From NCBI GenBank assembly GCA_902766125.1, contig CACXCG010000053.1:1-44384 (forward strand): a DNA stretch of 44,384 nucleotides, in the 5' to 3' direction. Source of the stretch: an uncultured Spirochaetaceae bacterium (GTDB lineage Bacteria; Spirochaetota; Spirochaetia; Treponematales; Treponemataceae). This document shows positions 1 through 7,998 of this stretch, piece after piece (position 1 is the first letter of the stretch; every line of letters begins with the position of its first letter). Below the pieces are notes generated by a model that did not search any database, was not told the origin of the DNA, and was given only the letters and a program-made list of their open reading frames with translations. The position numbers and the translations under genes were made by a program.

Positions 1-1838
1 ATGAAGATATTGCACCAGATTTTGGAGATGAAACAGAAGAAGATGATGCAGAACTTATGGAAGACAGTTTTGCAGAACTTGCTGATGATAAAACTGATGC
101 AGATGATGTGCTTGACAGCGATGCATTGGACAGCCTTGATGATGAAGAGCAGAAGGGTGTTGATCTGGATGATCTTATTTCTGACGATGATTCTGATGGC
201 GAAGATGATTTTTTCAAGGACAATCCCTTTGGTGCTGCAGACACCGGTCTTCCTGCAAAAGAAGAAGACATGGACGACATGTTCCTGCCCGAAGAACTGG
301 ATGAAGATAAACCTCAGAAAAAGGCCTTCGAACCAGAAATGACAATGGAACCGGAAGAGGAGTTTGAAGAACCTGCGCCGACACAGTCGCTTGCGCCGAA
401 ACAGTCGCTTGCGCCGACACAGTCGCTTGCGCCGACACAGTCGCTTGCGCCGGTGCCTCCTGCACCCAAAAAAGCAGAACCACCACGGCCTCAGAAACCA
501 GAACCTGTCGTTGAAGAAGAACCTGCACCTGTGCCTAAAAAAGCTCCTGCACCAAAGCCTGCGCCTGTTGAAGATGATCTTTCGTTTGATGATCTTGAAT
601 CAGAACCAGCTGCGGAGGAAGAGAGCTCGCTCGATGACCTTCCTGATATGATTTCTCCGGAAGACGATGAAGAAAGTGCAGACAATTCACTTGATGATAT
701 TCCGATTGATGATGAAGATGAAGAATCTGATTCAGAACTTGATGATATCAATCTTGATGACGAAGCAGATGAAGAAGATGCATTAGATGATCTTTCGTTT
801 GATAATCTTCCCTCTGAAGAACCTGAGCCGACGCAGTCGCTGGACGAAGAAAACGCTGAGGAAGAGCTTACACTGGACAATCTTGATTCAGAACCTGAGC
901 CGACACAGTCGCTTGTAGATGAAAACGCAGTGGAAGATCTTACGCTTGACAATCTTGAATCGGAACCTGCTGCTGAAGAAAGTGCTGGGGAAGAAGAACT
1001 CTCATTTGACAGTCTTCCTTCAGAAGAACCTGCGGTCGAGGACGAACTTTCATTTGACAATCTTGATTCAGAACCGGAGCCGACACAGTCGCTTGTAGAT
1101 GAAAACGCAGAGGAAGAGCTTACGCTCGACAACCTGGAATCAGAAAACGCAGAAGAGGAAGAAGCGCTTGATGACATCATCTTTAATCCTGAAGATGAAG
1201 AAAATACAGAAGATGCTGTTGTTGAAGAACCTGTCATCGAAGAACCGGTTATCGAGGACCCAGTTGTCGAGGAGTCTGTCGTTGATGAACCCGTTATCGA
1301 AGAACCAGTTATCGAAGAAGAACCGGTTGTCGAGGAATCTGTCGCTGAGGAACCGGCGCCGACACAGTCGCTTGTTGAAGAAGAACCTGCACCTTCTGTT
1401 GATGATGTCATCAATGTTGATGACACTGCATTGTACGAACAGACGGTTACCGCTGCTTCGGTTGCAGAAGAGCTTGACTGGTCAGAAGAAAAGATTTACA
1501 AAACACTTCTTTTGCTGCAGAAGCTTAAGACGCTCATTGAATACTTACCCGAAGACAAGCAGGCAGAATTCTCTTGCAGTAAAGTTCACCTGCTGCTGGA
1601 TTACTTGATTGCACGCTTAAGCGGTAAGCCGGGTCTGCTTGCTCATTCTGCTCAGTTAAGAAAAGAACTGGGTGTCAGCGCCTCTGACTTACCGGATGAT
1701 GCGGGAGCCGGACTGGTTAAGCATGTTGTTTCCGGAATGGAAGATTATGTTGCTTCGCTTCCGGATGAAGACTTAGCCAGTGTGCTTGAAAAAGAACTGT
1801 TCAGCGTAATGCAGAAACTAGAGCGTGATAATGCGTGA
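1..1838 (+). CDS. Acidic repeat-rich protein, 5'-truncated by the window edge
   Basis: The reading frame is open from base 3 to the TGA at 1836-1838, so the true start lies upstream; the ATG at 57 is only the first internal Met. About the first 470 visible residues are low complexity, dominated by Asp/Glu with Pro, Ser and Leu. They include four tandem APTQSL hexapeptides (375-446), recurring 'EPTQSL' and 'LTLDNL/LSFDNL' modules (about 830-1160) and a run of 'VEEPVIEEP'-like units (about 1220-1350). The last ~125 residues are normal in composition and look like a compact helical domain (from about 1430). No signal peptide or membrane segment is visible in the part present. Function is unrecognised. 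The acidic part is probably disordered, and the C-terminal domain would carry any specific activity. It converges on, and overlaps by 21 bp, the M24 peptidase gene. Confidence 0.85.
   Translation, partial: EDIAPDFGDETEEDDAELMEDSFAELADDKTDADDVLDSDALDSLDDEEQKGVDLDDLISDDDSDGEDDFFKDNPFGAADTGLPAKEEDMDDMFLPEELDEDKPQKKAFEPEMTMEPEEEFEEPAPTQSLAPKQSLAPTQSLAPTQSLAPVPPAPKKAEPPRPQKPEPVVEEEPAPVPKKAPAPKPAPVEDDLSFDDLESEPAAEEESSLDDLPDMISPEDDEESADNSLDDIPIDDEDEESDSELDDINLDDEADEEDALDDLSFDNLPSEEPEPTQSLDEENAEEELTLDNLDSEPEPTQSLVDENAVEDLTLDNLESEPAAEESAGEEELSFDSLPSEEPAVEDELSFDNLDSEPEPTQSLVDENAEEELTLDNLESENAEEEEALDDIIFNPEDEENTEDAVVEEPVIEEPVIEDPVVEESVVDEPVIEEPVIEEEPVVEESVAEEPAPTQSLVEEEPAPSVDDVINVDDTALYEQTVTAASVAEELDWSEEKIYKTLLLLQKLKTLIEYLPEDKQAEFSCSKVHLLLDYLIARLSGKPGLLAHSAQLRKELGVSASDLPDDAGAGLVKHVVSGMEDYVASLPDEDLASVLEKELFSVMQKLERDNA
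375..452 (+). repeat. 18-bp in-frame tandem repeat, four units
   Basis: Four consecutive 18-bp units (375-392, 393-410, 411-428, 429-446) plus a 6-bp partial encode Ala-Pro-Thr-Gln-Ser-Leu. Only unit 2 differs, with one base (ACA to AAA, Thr to Lys). The same 12-base core recurs singly near 830, 900, 1080 and 1360 in the same gene. Near identity at the DNA level implies recent slippage expansion. Confidence 0.95.
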
Positions 1839-3011
1839 ATTAGTCAGCTGAACGTTTCCTGACTCACAGATGAGGATGTCGTTTTCAAGACGGCATCCTC
1901 CATTTTTTTGATCATACAGTCCGGGTTCAAGCGTAACAATCATTCCGGGTTTAAACAGAGCCTGATCATCAGTGCGTTTGCTTACAAACGGTTCTTCGTG
2001 AATTTCAAGTCCTATTCCGTGGCCCAGTCCGTGAGGCATGCTTACTTTGTGTTTTGCAAACAGCGCATCTGCTTTTTCTGCTGCAGCGCGTACACCCAGC
2101 CCGTTTGCATACAGCGGTTTCAGTGCATCGTACACAGACTGTACTGTTTCAATTTGTGTTTCCTGTTCTTTAGTAAGCGGTCCGTGTGCAATCGTAATGG
2201 TTGCATCGCTTGTGTAGCCGTTGCAGACAACTCCGTAGTCCAGAATAGAAAGACCTTCTGTTCCCCAAAGACCCGATGTGTAACCGGGAAATGCATGAAT
2301 GGCAAAACTGCGGGAAGGACCTGCGGCAAGCGTATCAAAGCCGGTGCGTTCACACTTGTATGCGCGCAGTTCTTTTTCAATAAAGAGTGCGACATCGGTT
2401 TCGGTTTTGATTTTTCCAGAGCGTAACTGCTTTTCGATTGCATCGGTCAGCTGGCTGGTAATAAATGCAGCCTTACGCGTACAGGCAATTTCGTATGTGT
2501 CTTTTACCGAACGCTGCTTTACGACAAAGTCATGAGTGCTGTTGTTGCGGCACTTAACATCCCATCCTTCAAGTTCTGTAAGGTATTCCAGAAATAGCGG
2601 GTAGGGCGTTGACGGTGGAAGTTCCACCGCCGGATGAGGACCTGCATTCAGTTTTTTGAGTGTTTCGCGTACGGCAACGGTATTTTTTCTTTCGTATTTT
2701 GTAAACGGAACAATTTTTCCTGCATGTGCACACTGAGCAGCAAGATTTTCGTCCCAGGGAATAAGTACGCTGTCACCGTTAGCGGCAATAATCAGAATTG
2801 CATCGCTGGGGTGTCCGCACAGATAGCGCAGAGACGGTTCACGTTTTTCTTCGCTGTCTTCAAATACAACGGCAGCAAGGTTATTCATTTTAAGAAAATA
2901 GGTTACTGCAGTCCGGCGCAGAATATACAGTGATTCTAAATCAGCAGTTTCAATTACACGGTCAAAATCAGCACCGGTCTGCTCCGTTATTTTTGTTTCT
3001 TCATTTTCCAT
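1818..3011 (-). CDS. M24 family metallopeptidase (Xaa-Pro aminopeptidase-like)
   Basis: A 397-residue cytoplasmic protein with an N-terminal creatinase-type domain (about 1-165) and a C-terminal pita-bread catalytic domain (about 170-397). The five expected metal ligands are visible: Asp258 (ILDYG), Asp269 (TSDAT), His331 (GLGHGIG), Glu362 (TLEPG) and Glu376 (RLEND), so it should be an active two-metal peptidase. The family removes N-terminal residues preceding proline, or cleaves Xaa-Pro dipeptides; the exact substrate cannot be read here. The start is supported by a strong AAGGAGG six bases upstream, located inside the end of murJ, and the two genes overlap by 11 bp. Translation is therefore likely coupled to murJ. 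Its 3' end overlaps the convergent acidic-repeat gene by 21 bp. Confidence 0.9.
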   Translation of the reverse strand: MENEETKITEQTGADFDRVIETADLESLYILRRTAVTYFLKMNNLAAVVFEDSEEKREPSLRYLCGHPSDAILIIAANGDSVLIPWDENLAAQCAHAGKIVPFTKYERKNTVAVRETLKKLNAGPHPAVELPPSTPYPLFLEYLTELEGWDVKCRNNSTHDFVVKQRSVKDTYEIACTRKAAFITSQLTDAIEKQLRSGKIKTETDVALFIEKELRAYKCERTGFDTLAAGPSRSFAIHAFPGYTSGLWGTEGLSILDYGVVCNGYTSDATITIAHGPLTKEQETQIETVQSVYDALKPLYANGLGVRAAAEKADALFAKHKVSMPHGLGHGIGLEIHEEPFVSKRTDDQALFKPGMIVTLEPGLYDQKNGGCRLENDILICESGNVQLTNSRIITL

Positions 3012-4611
3012 CGTTTACCTCCTTATGCAGCATGCTTTTTACTAATGGATCTTTTGTAATGAATAAAAGTGCAACTCCCACCGCTGCAAATATAAGTACC
3101 GTAATCAGAACCGGAAGTCCGTTTGCAATAAGTCTTCCGTGCCCGCTGAACAGTTCCTGCAGCCTGTCTTTCAAAAGTACAACGGGAATACATGCAATAA
3201 CTGAAAGCACAACCATCTTGAGCGCATACAACAGTGACTTAAGCACTACTGACTTTACGTCAATCGTCGGTGTTTTATGCAGAAAGATAAAAAGCACAAT
3301 CATGTTAACGATGCTTGCAATGCTGAGCGCAAGGGCAATTCCTGCACCTTTAAGCGGTTTTACTAAAATGACTGCAAGCGCAATGTTAATCGCAAAGTTT
3401 ATAAGGCCTGCAATAGTCGGGCTTTTGGTATCCTGCTGAGCATAGAACGCAGGAGAAACGATTCTGTTTACTGCAATAAAGAACAGACCCAGCATGTGAC
3501 ACTTAAATACCTCCAGTGTCATCTGAACTGACTGCTCGTTAAACTCTCCTGTTTTGAATACCAGTGCAATAATGTCCTGTCCCATGATGAGGGAATAAAA
3601 TGTAATGGGAATTGCAATAAGCGCCATGATGCGAATAGCCTGAGTAAGCATGCGGTTAAACCGTTCCCATTCGTTACGGCGTGCAAATCCCGTAAGGTCA
3701 GGCAGAATGACCGTTCCAATCGTAACTGCGCAAATACCCAGTATCAGTTCCTGCAAACGGAGCGAATACTGCAGGCTTGAATATATGCCTTCACCGGCAT
3801 GCGTTGCAAGCGTTGACGAAACCAGATCGTTCAGCTGGTATGCTGACATGCCGATTATGGTCGGTCCGATAAGCCGGAGGACAGTTCTGGTGCCGGGGTT
3901 AGTAAATGCATTTTTGAGCGACGTAAATCCTATTTTCCAGTTCTGCCTTAAAACAAACGGAAGCTGAAATGCTGCCTGTACGGTACCGCCGGTAATGACG
4001 CCGATAGCCATAGCCCGTGCAGGGTTTGCCGTATACGGTGCAAATATATATGTGAACGCAATAACGATTGCATTGAACAGTATGGGAGTAAATCCTGACG
4101 GAGAAAAAATCTTGAGTGCGTTTAAGATTCCCTGAAATAAAGCGGCGATAGAAATGACAATCAGATACGGAAACATAATCCTTGTCAGAATGACGGATTC
4201 ATCGTATGCACTGCCGCTTGTCTCTTTAAAAAATATTTTGATGATAAGCGGTGTAAAAACCATACCCAGGCTTACAAAGACGACAGTCAGAAAGGTAAGC
4301 AGCGTAAAGGTTGCGTTTACAAATTCCTGAGCAGTTTTCTTTCCTTCGGGAGTATCTGCCGTTTCTATGTATGATTTGAACGTAGGAATAAACGCTACAG
4401 AAACGGAATTTTCTGCAAACAGACGGCGTAAAAAGTTGGGAACCTGAAATGCAATTCCAAATGCATCACCAAGCGCCTTTGTTCCCAGGAAGTTTGCCTT
4501 GGTAATTTCGCGGATTAAACCCAGTATACGCGATACAAGCGTAAGGACAGACAGTGAAAGTCCCTTTGCAACGATAGAACTGACACGACCTCTTTTTTGA
4601 CTGTTTTCCAT
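3001..4611 (-). CDS. murJ: Lipid II flippase MurJ (MviN family)
   Basis: A 536-residue polytopic membrane protein with about 14 hydrophobic segments spread over its length. It begins with the family's hallmark N-terminal region (SRILGLIREI and then GDAFGIAFQVPNFLRRLFAENS), with Arg residues in the central cavity positions. MurJ moves the undecaprenyl-linked peptidoglycan precursor lipid II across the inner membrane. The length matches the family. The start codon has no Shine-Dalgarno sequence; a TTGCTT-17-TATGCT promoter ends 7 nt before the ATG, which suggests a leaderless message. The promoter is interleaved with that of the divergent cyclase gene. The 3' end overlaps the M24 peptidase start. 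Confidence 0.95.
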   Translation of the reverse strand: MENSQKRGRVSSIVAKGLSLSVLTLVSRILGLIREITKANFLGTKALGDAFGIAFQVPNFLRRLFAENSVSVAFIPTFKSYIETADTPEGKKTAQEFVNATFTLLTFLTVVFVSLGMVFTPLIIKIFFKETSGSAYDESVILTRIMFPYLIVISIAALFQGILNALKIFSPSGFTPILFNAIVIAFTYIFAPYTANPARAMAIGVITGGTVQAAFQLPFVLRQNWKIGFTSLKNAFTNPGTRTVLRLIGPTIIGMSAYQLNDLVSSTLATHAGEGIYSSLQYSLRLQELILGICAVTIGTVILPDLTGFARRNEWERFNRMLTQAIRIMALIAIPITFYSLIMGQDIIALVFKTGEFNEQSVQMTLEVFKCHMLGLFFIAVNRIVSPAFYAQQDTKSPTIAGLINFAINIALAVILVKPLKGAGIALALSIASIVNMIVLFIFLHKTPTIDVKSVVLKSLLYALKMVVLSVIACIPVVLLKDRLQELFSGHGRLIANGLPVLITVLIFAAVGVALLFITKDPLVKSMLHKEVNDGK

Positions 4612-4618
4612 ATTTTAT

Positions 4619-4647
4619 AGCATATCGATGTTGTCAAATTTAAGCAA
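4619..4647 (-). promoter_or_regulatory. murJ promoter (-35 TTGCTT, -10 TATGCT)
   Basis: On the minus strand TTGCTT (4647-4642) and TATGCT (4624-4619) are separated by 17 bp. The -10 ends 7 nt before the murJ ATG at 4611, so the predicted start of transcription falls at or next to the start codon. Confidence 0.6.
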
Positions 4648-4659
4648 TCGGTATACAAT
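4631..4659 (+). promoter_or_regulatory. Cyclase promoter (-35 TTGTCA, -10 TACAAT)
   Basis: TTGTCA at 4631-4636 and TACAAT at 4654-4659 have a 17-bp spacer. The -10 ends 6 nt before the ATG at 4666. There is no Shine-Dalgarno sequence in between, so a leaderless transcript is predicted. The -35 of the opposing murJ promoter sits inside this spacer. Confidence 0.65.
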
Positions 4660-4665
4660 TATAGC

Positions 4666-6429
4666 ATGAGTGAAAAGAAACATCATGTATTCCAAAGGGT
4701 GGGGGATACTCCGATAATTCCGATTTCCGCAAAACTGCTGGTAATTTTTATCATGCTGCTTTTGCTCTCAAATCTCATGACTAATTTCATTACCCTTTCC
4801 CTTTCACAGAGGAAGGTTATTCAGCTGACCAACGAGATTCTTGTCGGACAGCTTAAGACCTTATACACCGCAGCCGACAACCAGTACCAGATAACCCTGT
4901 ATTCTCAGGATGAAGACTCATCGCTTTCTGCGTTACGCGAAACTGCTGAATCTGATTTCTCTATGGATCACAGTATTGCCCTTGGCGTTCGGACAGACAG
5001 CAGCATTCTGTTTGCAACTGCAAGAAATATGCTGGGAGCCTGGTACCGCTTTGCAGATGAGGACTCGCTTAAGGTTCTGAATCAGAATCTGAACAACGGC
5101 ATAACAGAGGGAACGGTTTCGTTCAAAGGTTCTTCCGGCGACGATTACTTTGGTGTGTACAAATATCATCCTCAGTGGGAATGTTATATCATCCGTGCAG
5201 AATTGCGTTCTGATACCCAGGATTCCATGCTGCGTGTCATGATGATTATTGTTCCCATTATCATTGTGTTTATCATTATCTTCCTGGTAACCGGTATTAT
5301 CATGTTCAGCAAACTGTTTGCAAACGTTAAGCATATAACAAAGAGTCTGTACCAGATGCAGGAAAATCAGAAACTGGGCTTAATAGACATTTCTGACGCT
5401 CCCAACGATGATATTACCTATCTTGCGGCAAGCTTTAACTCGCTGTCTTCGAACATCGATAACCTGCTTACGACATTCCAGAAGTTTGTTTCTCAGGATG
5501 TTGTTGAACGCGCCTACAGTGAACAGGCAATCAATCTTGAAGGTAAACCGCGAAACCTTACCATTCTGTTCAGCGACATCAAGAGCTTTACCTATCGTAC
5601 CGAAGTGCTGGGTAACGACATCATTGACCTGCTGAATGTGCACTATGACAAGGTTATCCGCATTATTCAGAGTGAAAGTACGGTTACTTCGCGAAACAAA
5701 AAGGCACTGGTTGCAGAAAATGACAATTCCCGCGGAATTATCGGAAGCATCATCGGTGACGCAATCCTTGGTATTTACGGTCTTAAAGATTCCCGCCCGC
5801 GTAAATCGGTTGATGCAATTCAGAGTGCATGGGAAATCATTGAAGCAACACAGGAACTGCGCGGAAAAATGTCAGCACGCCGACAGCAGATTGAAAGCGA
5901 ACGCAAACTGACTGCTTCAGAACTGCGTGTCTTTGATGCGGTTATGCTTGAAGTCGGCGTTGGTATAGACGGTGGTGAAGTGTTCTACGGAACAATCGGT
6001 TCTAACGATCACATGACCAATACGGTTATCGGTGACCGCGTTAACTCTGCTTCCCGCCTTGAAGGTCTTACCCGTGAATACAAGGTACCGATTATTGTCA
6101 GCGGATACGTTAAAGACGAAATCCTTTCACAGAAATCTCTTGAAGACAGATATAAGTTCTTTGAAATTGATACGGTTCAGGTTAAGGGAAAGACAGAAGG
6201 TATGAAAGTGTACTTCCCCTACGACGAACAGTTCTGCGACAAAACGCTTGTGGAAGAATTTGAAATCTTTGAAAAGGCGCTCAAACTGTATTACGACGGA
6301 AAATGGAAAGAGTCCCGTGCTCTGTTCCGCACCTGTACAATGCCGGTTGCAACCGTGTTCCTTGACCGTATGGGCCTTAAAAAAGCACCCGAAGATTGGA
6401 GTGGTATATGGACAATGAAAACAAAATAA
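4666..6429 (+). CDS. Membrane-bound class III adenylate/guanylate cyclase
   Basis: A 587-residue sensor cyclase. A transmembrane helix lies at about 22-45 and is followed by an extracytoplasmic sensor domain of ~140 residues. A second helix lies at about 187-212, then a HAMP-like linker (about 213-275) and a class III nucleotide cyclase domain (about 295-510). Metal-binding aspartates are Asp304 (FSDI) and Asp365 (GDAILG). The conserved GxVxxGxxGS-like stretch and the NxxxR-type motif (VNSASRLEGL) follow, so catalysis is plausible. About 60 residues separate the two Asp residues, longer than in minimal domains. A ~75-residue tail follows the catalytic domain. The substrate (ATP or GTP) is not decided here. 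The next gene overlaps by 22 bp, which indicates co-expression. Confidence 0.92.
   Translation: MSEKKHHVFQRVGDTPIIPISAKLLVIFIMLLLLSNLMTNFITLSLSQRKVIQLTNEILVGQLKTLYTAADNQYQITLYSQDEDSSLSALRETAESDFSMDHSIALGVRTDSSILFATARNMLGAWYRFADEDSLKVLNQNLNNGITEGTVSFKGSSGDDYFGVYKYHPQWECYIIRAELRSDTQDSMLRVMMIIVPIIIVFIIIFLVTGIIMFSKLFANVKHITKSLYQMQENQKLGLIDISDAPNDDITYLAASFNSLSSNIDNLLTTFQKFVSQDVVERAYSEQAINLEGKPRNLTILFSDIKSFTYRTEVLGNDIIDLLNVHYDKVIRIIQSESTVTSRNKKALVAENDNSRGIIGSIIGDAILGIYGLKDSRPRKSVDAIQSAWEIIEATQELRGKMSARRQQIESERKLTASELRVFDAVMLEVGVGIDGGEVFYGTIGSNDHMTNTVIGDRVNSASRLEGLTREYKVPIIVSGYVKDEILSQKSLEDRYKFFEIDTVQVKGKTEGMKVYFPYDEQFCDKTLVEEFEIFEKALKLYYDGKWKESRALFRTCTMPVATVFLDRMGLKKAPEDWSGIWTMKTK
6398..6401 (+). 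promoter_or_regulatory. GGAG ribosome binding site that fixes the next start
   Basis: GGAG lies 6 bases upstream of the ATG at 6408, inside the end of the cyclase gene. It favours this ATG over the in-frame TTG at 6396. Confidence 0.6.
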
Positions 6430-7934
6430 ACGGTGATATTCATGCCGGAGTTCAGCTTTTTCTTCGGGACGTTCAGCCTCAGGATCAGCGTTCTTCCGAA
6501 CTGTATGACCTTAATAAAGAATATGCAAAAACCCGTCACAACCATACACCGCACTTAATTCTGCCGATGGTGCTGTGTTTTCTGATTGTTCTGCTTACAA
6601 CGGCATTTATTGTTTTCTTTGTTTACCGGACAAACGAAAATATAACGGTTTCTGTTGATGCCTTTGAAGACTTAAACCTTACTTCTCTGCTTGATACGGT
6701 TGCAGAAACCCGTGGTAATCGTGATGCAGCCCTTAAAGAAGAGAGTGACCTTAAGGCAGCGTTACAGGCAGAACTTGACCGTGCTGAACGTAACCGCGAT
6801 GCAGAATACTTTACTATTGAATCGCTTGGTCTTTCTTCGCGCGAAGAATCTAACCGTAAGCGTGCTGCCTCTGCAGAATACAATGAAGCCGTAGCAAATG
6901 CGCATGAACAGTATGATGCCCGCATTGTAGAACAGCAGCAGCTTGCACAAAAATATCAGACTCAGCTTGATGAATATGATTCGTCACGTCTGCAGCTTGC
7001 CCGCGAAAAAGAAGCAGCAATCAACAGTCAGAAGCGTCTGTTTGAAATGGAAAAGCAGCAGCTTGTCAGTTCTTACGAAGAGACTATTGCATCTCTGCAG
7101 ACTCAGATGCAGTCGGTACAGGAAGAAAACCTTGACCGCCAGTTAAAGGCAGTTAATGACATTACGCAGAAATATCAGTCTGAAATAAATGACCTTGATC
7201 CTGTTATTGAAGATGAACAGGGACTTGCGCTTGTTGCAAAGACCGATCGTACCGAAATTTCAGAACGCTTTGCACCCTTCCTGTTTACGGAAAATCTTAC
7301 CGATGCAGTATCTGACGACTTTAGGGAAGCGGTAAGCCGTGCAGAAAAACTGTTTGCCGATTTTGATTATTCTCAGTCGTTTGTATCTGCAATTCCTCAG
7401 CATAATTCAATTCCTTCTTTTGTCCGTACCGCTTCACGGCTTGCACATACTGCAGGAAATGAACTGGTTCAGGCCAGTACCGAAGAAGTCAATCGTCTTG
7501 CTTCTGCTGCATCAGACTATCGTCAGCGCTTAGCGTCTTCGGATGCACTTAATGCACAATACGTACAGGTCATGCTTCGCATTGTAGAAAATGCAGGTGC
7601 AGACGGTATTGTTATCTCTCAGTCCAGAGACGGAACGCTTGCAATTTTACTGCTTCCCGAAGCGGCAACCAGAATGCGCATTCTGACAACTCCGCCAGAT
7701 CCCCTGTATAACACAGCAGAAACGGATGACGGTGAAGAAGAAAGCGAAGAAACAGAGGAAGAAAACGAAACAGAACCGTTTGTCCTGCCGTTTGTACAGG
7801 CACGCGACATGGCGGGAACCGTACAGTTCTCTGCGCAAAGCGATGGACGCATGTCAGAAGACGTAATGTATGCCGTTGAATCAAATTATCCCGGAAATGC
7901 ACAGGGCTTCCTGATTGATATCCGCACAGAATAG
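6408..7934 (+). CDS. Membrane-anchored coiled-coil protein, unknown function
   Basis: A 508-residue protein: a hydrophilic N-terminus of ~48 residues, a single transmembrane helix (about 50-73), a long charged coiled coil (about 100-265), and a folded C-terminal half (about 270-508) interrupted by a Glu-rich linker (about 440-460). With an uncleaved N-terminal anchor, the coiled coil and C-terminal domain are probably periplasmic, though the topology is an inference. No catalytic motif is recognised. The gene starts inside the cyclase gene (22-bp overlap), so the pair is co-translated and the protein may be a partner or input component of that signalling enzyme. No homologous named family is identified. 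Confidence 0.85.
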   Translation: MDNENKINGDIHAGVQLFLRDVQPQDQRSSELYDLNKEYAKTRHNHTPHLILPMVLCFLIVLLTTAFIVFFVYRTNENITVSVDAFEDLNLTSLLDTVAETRGNRDAALKEESDLKAALQAELDRAERNRDAEYFTIESLGLSSREESNRKRAASAEYNEAVANAHEQYDARIVEQQQLAQKYQTQLDEYDSSRLQLAREKEAAINSQKRLFEMEKQQLVSSYEETIASLQTQMQSVQEENLDRQLKAVNDITQKYQSEINDLDPVIEDEQGLALVAKTDRTEISERFAPFLFTENLTDAVSDDFREAVSRAEKLFADFDYSQSFVSAIPQHNSIPSFVRTASRLAHTAGNELVQASTEEVNRLASAASDYRQRLASSDALNAQYVQVMLRIVENAGADGIVISQSRDGTLAILLLPEAATRMRILTTPPDPLYNTAETDDGEEESEETEEENETEPFVLPFVQARDMAGTVQFSAQSDGRMSEDVMYAVESNYPGNAQGFLIDIRTE

Positions 7935-7973
7935 CCTTTATTGCCTAAGACTGGTTTTCTGTATATAATTAAA

Positions 7974-7979
7974 ATAGTT
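7974..7979 (+). promoter_or_regulatory. Candidate -10 box (TATAAT) for the activase operon
   Basis: A perfect TATAAT lies 19 bp upstream of the ATG at 7999. The matching -35 (CTGGTT at 7951-7956, 17-bp spacing) is poor. A GAGAAGG ribosome binding site (7985-7991) follows, so this gene, unlike several others here, has a conventional short leader. Confidence 0.4.
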
Positions 7980-7998
7980 TAAATGAGAAGGTATACGA

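Noticed and set aside
375..452. CRISPR-like periodic repeat
   Set aside because: The repeats are contiguous 18-bp units in frame with a protein, with no spacers.
491..1426. Open Ser-rich frame of 311 codons on the minus strand
   Set aside because: It is the complement of Asp/Glu/Pro repeat codons in the acidic-repeat gene; the composition is an artefact of those repeats and there is no ribosome binding site.
7941..7946. TTGCCT as -35 for the activase promoter
   Set aside because: Its distance to the TATAAT at 7974 is 27 bp, too long for a sigma-70 type promoter.
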